Of a stretch of DNA of 39,793 bases, positions 7,627-16,355 are shown one piece after another. This DNA comes from Thiomargarita sp. (GTDB taxonomy: Bacteria > Pseudomonadota > Gammaproteobacteria > Beggiatoales > Beggiatoaceae). The stretch is taken from positions 1 through 39,793 of the forward strand of contig DYNN01000016.1 of the NCBI GenBank assembly GCA_020721045.1, in the 5' to 3' direction. Each line of letters starts with the position of its first letter. Position 1 is the stretch's first letter. The notes under the pieces were generated by a model. That model did no database searches, had not been told where the DNA came from, and saw only the letters and a program-made list of their open reading frames with translations. The translations under genes were made by a program, and so were the position numbers.

Positions 7627-9429
7627 GTGAATTTACGTTTCCCCATTTTATTATGTTCGTTTTCTTCTATTGTTTATGCCCCATTACTTCAGGCACTGTC
7701 ACTAGATTTAAGTGAAATATTAGAGGAAGTAGTCGTCACAGCCACGCGTACCTCGCAAACAGTTGATGAAACGCTTGCCTCTGTTACCGTCATCGATCGA
7801 CAACAAATTGAACACCATCAATCTTTAACTTTACCTGAATTATTACGTACAATCAGTGGTTTAGATATTGTCAGCACCGGCGGGTTGGGCAAAGTTTCTT
7901 CCATGCTGATACGAGGTAGTGAAACTGACCATGTATTAGTTTTAGTTGATGGTATGAAAATCGGCTCTGCGACTTTGGGCACTGTTTCATTTCAAGACAT
8001 TCCTTTAGCCAATATCGAACGTATTGAAATCGTAAAAGGTCCACGTTCTAGTTTATATGGTTCTGAAGCGATTGGTGGGGTTATCCAAATTTTTACCCGT
8101 CATGGTACTGGACAACACGTGAGTATTGGTGTAGGTAACCATAACACCTATCAAGCTGCTGGTGGCTGGTCTGACGAGATTGACAATTTTTTTTATAGTT
8201 TACAAGGAAGTTATTTAAATTCTGAAGGTGTTAATACCTGCGAAGGAAATTTAACCGCAGGATGTTTTACGGTTGAACCTGACAAAGATGGCTATGATAA
8301 TACAAGCTTTTCTAGCAAAATCGGTTACCAATTTAATCAATCAACTCAATTAGAAGCCACTGCTTTAAGCACGCAAGCCAATAATCAATACGACTCTTCT
8401 TTTAACAATGAAAGCGATATTGTGCAACAAGTATTTGGCGTTAAACTCACTACACACCCTCAAGATTTTTGGGAAAGTCAGTTCAACATCGGACGTAGCA
8501 TTGATGAAATGGAAAACATAGGACATGCGCCAATGACCTATTTTGATCAAAATCGCGATATGTTCGGTTGGCAAAACAATTTTCTCTTAGAAAATGCTAT
8601 TATCACAATCGGTTACGATTATCAAAAAGATAAGATTAGTCGCAGCACTACTGACTATATTGTGACTGAACGCGATAACCATGGTATTTTTGCTGAATAT
8701 CAAACCCAATTAGGTGAAATTGACGCCGTCATTGGATTACGTCATGATAAAAATCAACAGTTTGGTACGCACGATACTGGCAATATCAGCTTTGGTTATG
8801 CCATTGATCCCAATTGGCGCGCATTTACTGCCTATGGTACTGCTTTTAAAGCACCTTCTTTTAATCAACTTTATTATCCTAACTATGGTAATTCATTGAT
8901 AAAACCGGAAAAAGCGGATAGTTTAGAACTAGGAATTACCGGACAACATGGGGAAAATCAGTTCACTGCCAATTTGTTTCATAGTCGCATTAAAGATATG
9001 ATCGGCGGTTATCCAATTGATAATTTTGAAAAAGCGAAAATCAGCGGGATTGAATTGGCTGATCAATGGTCATCATCTGATTGGGAATTGATTGGGCAAT
9101 TCAGTTGGCTTGATGCAGAAAATGATATGACGCAAAAAAAATTACCTTATCGTTCTGAATATAAAGGTTATTTAGCCATTACTAGGATTATGGCACAAAC
9201 CCGTTTCACCATCGATTTTCTTGCTCAAAGTCATCGTTTTGATGATGCCAGTAATTCACAGAAATTAAGCGGTTATAGTGTATTTAATGCACGTAGTGAA
9301 TATCAGTATGACAAAAATTGGGTTATGCGACTACGCTTAGACAATATTTTTTCAAGAGATTATCAAACTATTCGGGCTTATCCTATGCCAAAAAGAACGA
9401 TCTTTTTACAATTGGAATATACTTTGTAG
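7627..9429 (+). CDS. btuB: TonB-dependent outer-membrane vitamin B12 receptor
   Basis: This 600-residue outer-membrane receptor imports cobalamin using energy from TonB. A signal peptide (about residues 1-24) is followed by the TonB box EEVVVTATR near residues 33-41. The plug domain includes LADGMK-like LVDGMKIGSATLG and IEIVKGPRSSLYGSEAIGGV, then comes a beta barrel ending in the C-terminal aromatic-rich strand FLQLEYTL. The length matches BtuB. Translation starts at GTG 7627, eight bases after AGAGGA; no upstream in-frame start is better. The cobalamin riboswitch directly upstream supports the substrate. The B12 periplasmic and ABC partners are not in this window. Confidence 0.92.
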   Translation: MNLRFPILLCSFSSIVYAPLLQALSLDLSEILEEVVVTATRTSQTVDETLASVTVIDRQQIEHHQSLTLPELLRTISGLDIVSTGGLGKVSSMLIRGSETDHVLVLVDGMKIGSATLGTVSFQDIPLANIERIEIVKGPRSSLYGSEAIGGVIQIFTRHGTGQHVSIGVGNHNTYQAAGGWSDEIDNFFYSLQGSYLNSEGVNTCEGNLTAGCFTVEPDKDGYDNTSFSSKIGYQFNQSTQLEATALSTQANNQYDSSFNNESDIVQQVFGVKLTTHPQDFWESQFNIGRSIDEMENIGHAPMTYFDQNRDMFGWQNNFLLENAIITIGYDYQKDKISRSTTDYIVTERDNHGIFAEYQTQLGEIDAVIGLRHDKNQQFGTHDTGNISFGYAIDPNWRAFTAYGTAFKAPSFNQLYYPNYGNSLIKPEKADSLELGITGQHGENQFTANLFHSRIKDMIGGYPIDNFEKAKISGIELADQWSSSDWELIGQFSWLDAENDMTQKKLPYRSEYKGYLAITRIMAQTRFTIDFLAQSHRFDDASNSQKLSGYSVFNARSEYQYDKNWVMRLRLDNIFSRDYQTIRAYPMPKRTIFLQLEYTL

Positions 9430-9874
9430 TTTTTTAATCGCGATCGATGTGGCTTACTGGAACCCGCGTAGGTCCAATGCCATTAAGTTAAGCGTTTCCC
9501 CCCTTTTTTAAAGGGGGCAGGGGGATTTAAGTAATTGAAATATAAAAAATCCCCCTCAATCCCCCTTTGGCAAAGGGGGAAGCGAAATTTCCTTAACTTA
9601 ATGCTATTGGACCTACGGTCTACTACGATCTCTTTGATGTAAATTCTTAATGTCGATCACTGGCTAAGTAATTTATTTTAAAGATAATGAGTAGAGATTA
9701 TCTATTTTTTCAAAAAAATTACTTATTTTCATTGGCAAGAGGGTTGTTTTTTATCTATAATTTTTAGTAGAATGGCTGTCAGTCGTGACAACTATGTGAC
9801 ATATATCTGATGTGTTGACTCGTTGTACTCAATTTTCTAAATTTAACTTCGCGTAATACCATAGGCTCGCCCAT
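9430..9874. other. Intergenic region between btuB and rppH
   Basis: The gap of about 445 bp contains the second MITE (9475-9609), flanked by short inverted CGTAGGTC/GACCTACG sequences, and then about 265 bp of AT-rich sequence that must carry the rppH promoter. I see no convincing gene or RNA element in the remainder. Confidence 0.6.
9475..9609. repeat. Palindromic MITE, copy 2 (135 bp)
   Basis: It has the same terminal inverted repeats and the same complementary C/G-block stems as copies 1 and 3, and the same length as copy 1. Read on the plus strand it begins CAATGCCATTAAGTTAAG and ends in CTTAACTTAATGCTATTG, the reverse of copy 1. Unlike the other two it lacks direct flanking repeats. The flanks are instead inverted: CGTAGGTC at 9467-9474 and GACCTACG at 9610-9617. 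Confidence 0.85.
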
Positions 9875-9875
9875 C

Positions 9876-10382
9876 ATGATCGATCAAAAGGGTTATAGAT
9901 TAAATGTAGGGATTATCCTTAGTAATCAGGAAGGTAAGTTGCTGTGGGCAAAACGAGTAGGACAGGATGCTTGGCAATTTCCACAGGGTGGAATCAAACC
10001 CGCTGAAACTCCAAAGCAGGCTCTGTTTCGTGAATTGCGCGAAGAAATTGGTTTAACTGCACAACAGGTCAAAATTATCGGGTATACTAAGCGTTGGCTA
10101 AGTTACCGCCTACCTAATCATCTCATCCGCTATTACCAAAAGCCCGTCTGTATTGGACAAAAACAAGTTTGGTATCTATTACGTATCTTGAGCAGCGACA
10201 ACGCAATTAATCTTGAAGAAGGTGATGTGCCAGAATTTGATCATTGGCAATGGGTTGATTATTGGAAACCGCTGGAACAAGTTGTTTATTTTAAACGTAG
10301 AGTTTATGAAATGGCATTGCAGGAATTTGAGCCTTTAATTCAGCGTAAACGAATTTATAAGGTTGTTTTGCATAGTAAATAA
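9876..10382 (+). CDS. rppH: RNA pyrophosphohydrolase (Nudix family)
   Basis: RppH removes pyrophosphate from 5'-triphosphate mRNA ends and so triggers RNase E-dependent decay. The 168-residue protein matches the RppH/NudH family throughout. The Nudix box runs from Gly38 to Leu60, with [11 protein letters not shown] before it and REL-REEIGL as its core, supplying the Mg2+-binding Glu residues. RppH-typical segments follow: [32 protein letters not shown] and [10 protein letters not shown]. It is encoded alone, downstream of a MITE. Nothing is missing. Confidence 0.95.
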   Translation: MIDQKGYRLNVGIILSNQEGKLLWAKRVGQDAWQFPQGGIKPAETPKQALFRELREEIGLTAQQVKIIGYTKRWLSYRLPNHLIRYYQKPVCIGQKQVWYLLRILSSDNAINLEEGDVPEFDHWQWVDYWKPLEQVVYFKRRVYEMALQEFEPLIQRKRIYKVVLHSK

Positions 10383-10635
10383 TTCGTGATGAAACCGCAG
10401 TATTATGTATTTTAGCAAATCTAATGGCGTGATTTTTGTATGTGCGTCACCTTTCTGTGTTACTCTCTGGATATGTTTTGGCAAGTGCATGTATTTCACC
10501 AAGAATAACGGGGTGTTAAAACTGAAGTAAATCGTTTTTCTGCCAGACTGATCACCTTTCTAGCACTTCTGCTGATTTTTAACAAAGATTTTTCCTTGAT
10601 AACTCCTATTTAATTGATTTTTTTGAGCTATTTGA

Positions 10636-12528
10636 ATGAAAATACTGAATAAAGATTTAAGCAATATATTGCATCGTATTTCAATCGCTTGGTTAGTACT
10701 CACTATTTCATTTATGACAACCGGTATCGCTTGGTTCGCTGTCAAACAAACCAGCGAGCAGCAAACCAAAAGTAATATTTTTGATTATCGAGTAGAACGA
10801 ATCAAAGAAGCTATTATCAATAGAATGCTCATTTACCAACAAATGTTACAAGGAGGAGTCGGTTTATTTGTTGCCTCTGATACGGTAGAACGTCACGAGT
10901 GGCATGATTATGTTAATAGTTTATCTACCAATAAAAATTATCCGGGCATTCAAGGCGTTGGTTTTAGTAAACTGATTGCGCCTGACGAAAAAATTGCGCA
11001 TATCGCTAAAATTCAAGCAGAAGGTGGTTTTTTTGCTAATTATACACTCAAACCAACTGGAGAACGTGCAGAATATACTTCAATTATCTATTTAGAACCA
11101 TTAGATGAGCGTAATCAGCAAGCAATTGGTTATGATATGTTTTCAGAGTCGACGCGCCGTGAAGCTATGGAGCGTGCTCGCGATACAGGTGAGGCGGCTT
11201 TGTCGGGTAAAGTGACTTTAGTGCAAGAGATTGATGAAAATGTGCAAGCAGGTTTCCTCCTTTATTTGCCGGTTTATCAAAATGGGCAATCACATAATAC
11301 AATTGAAGAAAAACGTTCTGCATTAGTAGGTTACGTTTATAGCCCCTTTCGTATGAATGATTTGATGCATGGTATTTTAGGGCAGCAACCGATGGAAATT
11401 GATTTTCATATTTACGATGGTAATCAAGATGATATATTGCCGTTGGATAATCTTATGTATGATGAAGTGAGTGAATATCATATTGGAGATGATGCACCCA
11501 GTTACACACCACAATTTACCCGACTTGACAAATTAACGATTGCTGGTCACACATGGACTGTATTTTTTGCCACTTTACCAAATTTTGAAGTGACAACAAA
11601 AACTTATATTGCTCATATCGTATTATTTGGCGGTTTGATCGTGAGTGTTTTATTATTTGGTATAACACGTTCACTAGAAACAACACGTTCATTGGCGGAA
11701 GAGCGACGTGCAAATATAAGATTACAAAAAGAAATTCATGAGCGTCAGAAAGTAGAGCAAGCTTTACGTCAAAGTGAAGAGCGTTTTGATCTTGCAATGC
11801 GTGGTTCTAATGATGGTTTGTGGGATTGGAATCTAGTAACTAATAAAGTTTATTTTTCACCCCGCTGGAAAGAAATGTTAGGCTATGCAGATCACGAGAT
11901 TAGCAATAATTTTGAAGAATGGCGCAAACGTGTTCATCAAAACGATATAGATAAGGTAATCTTACAGCTTAATAATTATATTAATAAAAAAACAATTGAT
12001 TTTAGACCAATTTTTCAAATGCAGCATAAGCAAGGACATTATGTATGGATTTTGGGGAGAGCTATCGCTGTATGGAATGACGAAGATAGAGCAACTAGAA
12101 TGGTAGGCACACATACCGATTTGACTGCACTTAAAGAGGCGGAGTTAGAATTGCAACGTGCCAAAGAAGCGGCTGAAGTGGCTAATCAAGCAAAAAGTAT
12201 TTTTCTTGCCAATATGAGTCATGAATTGCGCACTCCGCTAAATGGTATATTGGGTTATGTACAAATGCTAAATTGGGAAAATGATCTTTCTGAAAAACAT
12301 AAAGAAGGTATTCAACTTATTGAAAAAAGTGGAGAATATCTACTAACATTAATTAATGATGTATTAGACCTTGCTAAAGTAGAAGCTGATAAAATTGAAT
12401 TATATCCAACGGTTGTATTAGTTGAAGAATTTTTGCAACATGTTGTACAGTTGTTTAAATTGCGTGCCGAACAAAAAAATATTTTATTTCACTATGAAGT
12501 ATTATCCAGCTTACCAAGACCTTCCTAA
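10636..12528 (+). CDS. CHASE-PAS sensor histidine kinase lacking its ATPase domain (truncated)
   Basis: Domains in order over 630 residues: membrane helix (about 14-36), periplasmic CHASE sensor domain (about 65-290), second helix (about 325-345), a short coiled coil, a PAS domain (about 385-500) and the HisKA dimerisation domain with H-box [15 protein letters not shown] and phospho-accepting His529. The protein then ends at SSLPRPS, just where the HATPase_c domain should begin. No N, G1 or G2 box is present in any frame of the 48 bp before the next gene. It cannot phosphorylate itself as it stands. It is either a decayed kinase cut short by a deletion or a sensor used in trans. The cytochrome gene follows closely. 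Confidence 0.85.
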   Translation: MKILNKDLSNILHRISIAWLVLTISFMTTGIAWFAVKQTSEQQTKSNIFDYRVERIKEAIINRMLIYQQMLQGGVGLFVASDTVERHEWHDYVNSLSTNKNYPGIQGVGFSKLIAPDEKIAHIAKIQAEGGFFANYTLKPTGERAEYTSIIYLEPLDERNQQAIGYDMFSESTRREAMERARDTGEAALSGKVTLVQEIDENVQAGFLLYLPVYQNGQSHNTIEEKRSALVGYVYSPFRMNDLMHGILGQQPMEIDFHIYDGNQDDILPLDNLMYDEVSEYHIGDDAPSYTPQFTRLDKLTIAGHTWTVFFATLPNFEVTTKTYIAHIVLFGGLIVSVLLFGITRSLETTRSLAEERRANIRLQKEIHERQKVEQALRQSEERFDLAMRGSNDGLWDWNLVTNKVYFSPRWKEMLGYADHEISNNFEEWRKRVHQNDIDKVILQLNNYINKKTIDFRPIFQMQHKQGHYVWILGRAIAVWNDEDRATRMVGTHTDLTALKEAELELQRAKEAAEVANQAKSIFLANMSHELRTPLNGILGYVQMLNWENDLSEKHKEGIQLIEKSGEYLLTLINDVLDLAKVEADKIELYPTVVLVEEFLQHVVQLFKLRAEQKNILFHYEVLSSLPRPS

Positions 12529-12576
12529 GTGAGGGAGAAAGTACCTCATACTACCTAAGTTTAAGAACCGCATTAA

Positions 12577-14556
12577 ATGATGAAAATTTCTATAAAAATC
12601 TTACTGTTATATTTAATCATCAGTGTTTTTTCCATTCAAGCAGAAGAAGTATCTTCAAATTTAGATAAAATTATTCCGCGTCATGAAATTACGAATCAAG
12701 ATTGTATGGAATGTCATGGAGTTGAAGGATTTGCAGTACCTATTGGTGAGCATGGTGAAACGCTTAAACAAAAACTTTATGTCAATCCTGATGATTTTGA
12801 TGACAGTGTACATGCTCAAATTACTTGCTTAGAATGTCATCAAGATATTAAACAACTCCCTCATTCCAAAGAAAAATTAAAGACAGTTGATTGTATTACT
12901 TGTCATCAAAATCTCGTTAGAAAAGAAACCACTTTTCAAGGTAAAAAAATCGTCAATATCACGGTATTGGCAACGCCTAATGCAGTACAAGCGAAAGAAT
13001 TTACAATAGATTATACTAATTCCATTCACGCTCAAACACAAAAAAATAAGCCAAATCAATATAATGCTGAATGTAAAGATTGTCATGGAACACATAATAT
13101 ATTTCCTTCTACACAATCGCGCTCTTTAGCTCACCGCTTAGCCTCGCCAGAAGTATGTGGAAGTTGTCATGAAAAAGCATTGAATGAATATACAAATTCA
13201 GTACATGGAGCAACATTAAAAACGCCTTGGAAAGGTGATAGTGCTGTATGTAGTGATTGTCATTCTGCTCATAAAATTTCTAAAGCAGAGGGATTGGTAG
13301 CACATCGCATCATTACAGAAAATTGTGGTAACTGTCATCAAGAAGCACTGAATAGTTATATGAACAGTTATCATGGACAATTAGCGTGGTTAGGTGGAGA
13401 GAAAGTTGCCAAATGTTCAGATTGTCATTATTCACATAATACCCGTAAAGTAGACGATCCCAACGATAAAGTTCACAAAAATCATTTACTAACAACCTGC
13501 CGTGAATGTCACAAAGAAGCTACGGCAAGTTTCGTGCAATTTCATCCACATGGTAATACCCATGATTATGAAAAATATCCAGAATTATGGTGGGTTGCTA
13601 AAATTATGGTAGGTATGGTTATTGTCGTGCTTATCTTCTTCTATATTCATTCCATGTTATGGTTCTACCGTTCATGGCGAGAACGTCAGCAAGGATATAT
13701 TCACCATTCAGAACATCCCAAACCGACTTCAACAAAACATTACCGTCGTTTTTCTTGGGGATGGCGATTAAATCATTGGTTATTAGTTATCTCGGTAATG
13801 ACGCTAGTATTTACAGGAATGACTGCCATGTATGCTGATAGCGTTTGGGCAGGCTACATTGTGCAATTGTTTGGCAGTCCTGAACAGTCTGCGATTGTCC
13901 ACCGATTTGCAGCAATTGGTTTCATAATAGCGGTGGTTGGACATGTTATCGCTTTGTTTTATAAATTAATTTTTAATCGTAACCAAAAATTTGCTTGGTT
14001 TGGTCCAGATTCTCTATTACCACGTTGGAAAGATGCATCTGATATGGTAGCGCAATTCCGTTGGTTCTTTGGTAAAGGAACTAAACCACGCTTTGATCGT
14101 TGGACTTATTGGGAAAAATTCGATTATTGGGCAGTTTACTGGGGCGCATTAGTGATTGGATTATCTGGATTAATTTTATGGTTTTCTGAATTTTTCGGTC
14201 AATTTTTACCTGGCTGGGTCTTTAATATTGCAACTGTTGCACATGGTATCGAAGCCTTTTTAGCAGTAGCGACTTTATTTGTCGTTCATTTTTTCAATAA
14301 TCATTTTAGACCGGGTAAATTTCCGCTGGATACAGTCATGTTTACTGGCAGTTGGTCATTAGAAGAATTTAAAGAGGAACGTCCTGAAGAATATGAACGC
14401 CTAGTTAAAACAAATACTTTATCACAATATTTAGTAAAACCACCCTCTAAAATGGTTAACATTATTTCCTATATATTGGGCTTTAGTTTTATTAGTTTTG
14501 GCTTGTTCTTACTAGTTTTAGTAGTGATCGGTTTTTTTCAGAAAGGCTTAATCTAA
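12577..14556 (+). CDS. CbcL-like fusion: nonaheme cytochrome c with membrane cytochrome b
   Basis: A signal peptide or N-terminal anchor (residues 1-22) is followed by nine CxxCH heme-c sites at residues 43, 84, 106, 166, 194, 225, 250, 280 and 308. After a membrane helix (337-364) comes a diheme b-type domain like FdnI/HydC (about 392-580) with helix histidines such as His400, His442, His456, His556 and His571, and then a final helix (626-655). Nine c hemes fused to such a b domain is the architecture of Geobacter CbcL, an inner-membrane quinol oxidase used in low-potential extracellular electron transfer. Here I infer quinone-to-periplasm (or reverse) electron transfer. The partner is unknown. 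Heme attachment needs the Ccm system. Confidence 0.82.
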   Translation: MMKISIKILLLYLIISVFSIQAEEVSSNLDKIIPRHEITNQDCMECHGVEGFAVPIGEHGETLKQKLYVNPDDFDDSVHAQITCLECHQDIKQLPHSKEKLKTVDCITCHQNLVRKETTFQGKKIVNITVLATPNAVQAKEFTIDYTNSIHAQTQKNKPNQYNAECKDCHGTHNIFPSTQSRSLAHRLASPEVCGSCHEKALNEYTNSVHGATLKTPWKGDSAVCSDCHSAHKISKAEGLVAHRIITENCGNCHQEALNSYMNSYHGQLAWLGGEKVAKCSDCHYSHNTRKVDDPNDKVHKNHLLTTCRECHKEATASFVQFHPHGNTHDYEKYPELWWVAKIMVGMVIVVLIFFYIHSMLWFYRSWRERQQGYIHHSEHPKPTSTKHYRRFSWGWRLNHWLLVISVMTLVFTGMTAMYADSVWAGYIVQLFGSPEQSAIVHRFAAIGFIIAVVGHVIALFYKLIFNRNQKFAWFGPDSLLPRWKDASDMVAQFRWFFGKGTKPRFDRWTYWEKFDYWAVYWGALVIGLSGLILWFSEFFGQFLPGWVFNIATVAHGIEAFLAVATLFVVHFFNNHFRPGKFPLDTVMFTGSWSLEEFKEERPEEYERLVKTNTLSQYLVKPPSKMVNIISYILGFSFISFGLFLLVLVVIGFFQKGLI

Positions 14557-14569
14557 ATTTGCGTAAAAT

Positions 14570-14625
14570 GTAATGAGCAATGTGAACCGCACAATTCCAC
14601 ACAATTGATGTGGTTCACACATTAC
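14570..14625. terminator. Bidirectional terminator between converging genes
   Basis: Nested complementary segments form a long hairpin: GTAATG (14570-14575) with CATTAC (14620-14625), TGTGAACC (14581-14588) with GGTTCACA (14612-14619), and CAATT with AATTG around a CCACAC loop. It fills the 73-bp gap between the cytochrome gene (plus) and kdsD (minus), so it can serve both. Confidence 0.75.
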
Positions 14626-14629
14626 CGCT

Positions 14630-15601
14630 TCAAATCACCCCAGCGCGTAACAAATCATGCATATTTAACGCGCCCACTAGCTGATATTGTTGATCAACGA
14701 CCAATAATGAGCTAATTTTGTAAATTTGCATCATTTCTAACGCTTCTACTGCTAACGTCGTTACTAATAAAGTTTTGCATTGTCTTTTCATAATATCGCC
14801 AATTACCGTCGTTTGTACATCGTATTGTTTATCAAAAGCACGACGTAAATCGCCATCAGTAAACATACCTTTAACGACATTATTTTCATCAACAATCGCA
14901 GTAAATCCCAAACCTTTATGGCTCATTTCAACAATCGTATCACGTAAAGTCGCTGTGGCAAGCACCGCAGGAATTTCTGCCCCTTTATGCATAATATCAG
15001 TCGTCAACAAAAGTAAACGACGCCCCAATCTTCCGCCCGGATGTGAACGGGCAAAATCTTCTATCCCAAACCCCTTCGCTTCCAACAGAGCAATTGCCAG
15101 CGCATCACCCATAGCCAAAGCCGCTGTTGTACTTGATGTAGGTGCTAATCCCAAAGGACAGGCTTCTTTCACTACACTAACATCAATATTCACCGTCGCC
15201 ATCTTTGCCAATGGTGATTCACAATTACCGGTTAAAGTGATTAAAGGCACATGTAATCTTTTGATAATAGGTAATAAAATTAAAATTTCTTCAGTATGTC
15301 CTGAATTTGACAAAGCCAAAACCACATCTTTAGCCGTAATCATTCCTAAATCACCATGACTGGCTTCACCGGGATGGACAAAAAAAGCTGGACTGCCCGT
15401 ACTGGCTAAAGTTGCCGCAATTTTACCACCAATATGACCCGATTTTCCCATGCCCAATACAACAATACGCCCTTCGCATTGCAACATATATTCACAAGCA
15501 CGCACAAAATTATCATCAATACGATGACTCAAATCAGCCACAGCTTGAGCTTCAATATTAATAACGGCTAAGGCTAATGCTTTTAATTTATCTGTAGGCA
15601 T
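14630..15601 (-). CDS. kdsD: Arabinose-5-phosphate isomerase
   Basis: KdsD converts ribulose-5-phosphate to arabinose-5-phosphate, the first committed step towards Kdo for lipopolysaccharide. The 323 residues comprise an N-terminal SIS sugar-isomerase domain (about 40-175; GRIVVLGMGKSGHIGGKIA, HPGEASHGDLGM, ALSNSGHTEEIL) and two CBS domains (about 205-323), the normal KdsD arrangement. A GGAG ribosome-binding site sits seven bases before the ATG. The other Kdo and Lpt genes that often follow kdsD are absent, so this copy stands alone, divergent from ampD. Its presence indicates an LPS-bearing outer membrane. Confidence 0.95.
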   Translation of the reverse strand: MPTDKLKALALAVINIEAQAVADLSHRIDDNFVRACEYMLQCEGRIVVLGMGKSGHIGGKIAATLASTGSPAFFVHPGEASHGDLGMITAKDVVLALSNSGHTEEILILLPIIKRLHVPLITLTGNCESPLAKMATVNIDVSVVKEACPLGLAPTSSTTAALAMGDALAIALLEAKGFGIEDFARSHPGGRLGRRLLLLTTDIMHKGAEIPAVLATATLRDTIVEMSHKGLGFTAIVDENNVVKGMFTDGDLRRAFDKQYDVQTTVIGDIMKRQCKTLLVTTLAVEALEMMQIYKISSLLVVDQQYQLVGALNMHDLLRAGVI

Positions 15602-15688
15602 TTAAAACTCCAATTCATTTAAAGTGGTAAAATAGGAAAAGTTATTACAGACAAATGAATTATTTCACTACTACTAGAACTTAATTTT

Positions 15689-16264
15689 ATGACATCTTTA
15701 ACTTGGTTACCCAATGCTGTTCATCGTCATTCACCCCATTATGATGATAGAAATGAGCAAAATGCAATCACATTAATCGTCATTCACGGTATTAGTTTAC
15801 CGGCTGGCGAATTTGGCGGAAATTTTGTTGATGACCTATTTATGGGACAATTAGACAAAAATGCACATCCTACTTTCGTAGATATTGCCAATTTACGGGT
15901 TTCTGCTCATTTTTTTATTCGCCGCAATGGTCATTTAATTCAATATGTTGATATACAAAAACGTGCATGGCATGCAGGTGTATCTTATTTTAAGGGACGT
16001 GATCGTTGCAACGATTTTTCTATTGGTATTGAATTAGAAGGCACTGATGAACTTGCCTATACTGACAACCAATATGAAACGCTTATTGAATTAATTTATA
16101 TTATACAACAACATTATCCAACGATTACGCAAGAATATATTGTAGGACACTGTGACATTGCACAGGGACGAAAGACTGATCCCGGACAAGCTTTTGATTG
16201 GAAACGCCTTTATGCAGATTTAGAGAGACATTCAAACACCCCGCAAAGAGTCATAGAAAAGTAG
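15689..16264 (+). CDS. ampD: 1,6-anhydro-N-acetylmuramyl-L-alanine amidase
   Basis: AmpD is a cytoplasmic zinc amidase that removes the peptide from anhydro-muropeptides during cell-wall recycling. The 191-residue sequence has the zinc ligands in LIVIHGISLPAGEFGG (His near residue 34) and in GHCDIAQGRKTDPG (His and Asp), with the substrate-binding segment RAWHAGVSYFKGRDRCNDFS and the catalytic Glu in FSIGIELEGTD. There is no signal peptide, as expected for AmpD rather than AmiD. An ampE gene does not follow; a NERD protein gene does, after 91 bp. Confidence 0.95.
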   Translation: MTSLTWLPNAVHRHSPHYDDRNEQNAITLIVIHGISLPAGEFGGNFVDDLFMGQLDKNAHPTFVDIANLRVSAHFFIRRNGHLIQYVDIQKRAWHAGVSYFKGRDRCNDFSIGIELEGTDELAYTDNQYETLIELIYIIQQHYPTITQEYIVGHCDIAQGRKTDPGQAFDWKRLYADLERHSNTPQRVIEK

Positions 16265-16355
16265 CTAGTTCATAGGGGCATAAACGCATCGTTATGCACT
16301 GAAAGCACTGTATCAGTTCATTTATTGAAAAATTTCTTAATGTAGTGAGATAGGT

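Noticed and set aside
10383-10635. Cyclic-di-GMP riboswitch or RNA gene upstream of the sensor kinase
   Set aside because: I looked for the conserved aptamer core and stable paired stems and saw none.
12577-14556. Octaheme tetrathionate reductase or NrfA-type nitrite reductase
   Set aside because: There are nine standard CxxCH sites and no CxxCK or other special catalytic heme site, and a cytochrome b domain is fused; the layout fits CbcL instead.
14775-15359. 194-codon open frame on the plus strand
   Set aside because: It is antisense to the well-conserved kdsD gene; its composition reflects the complementary codons and it has no family resemblance.
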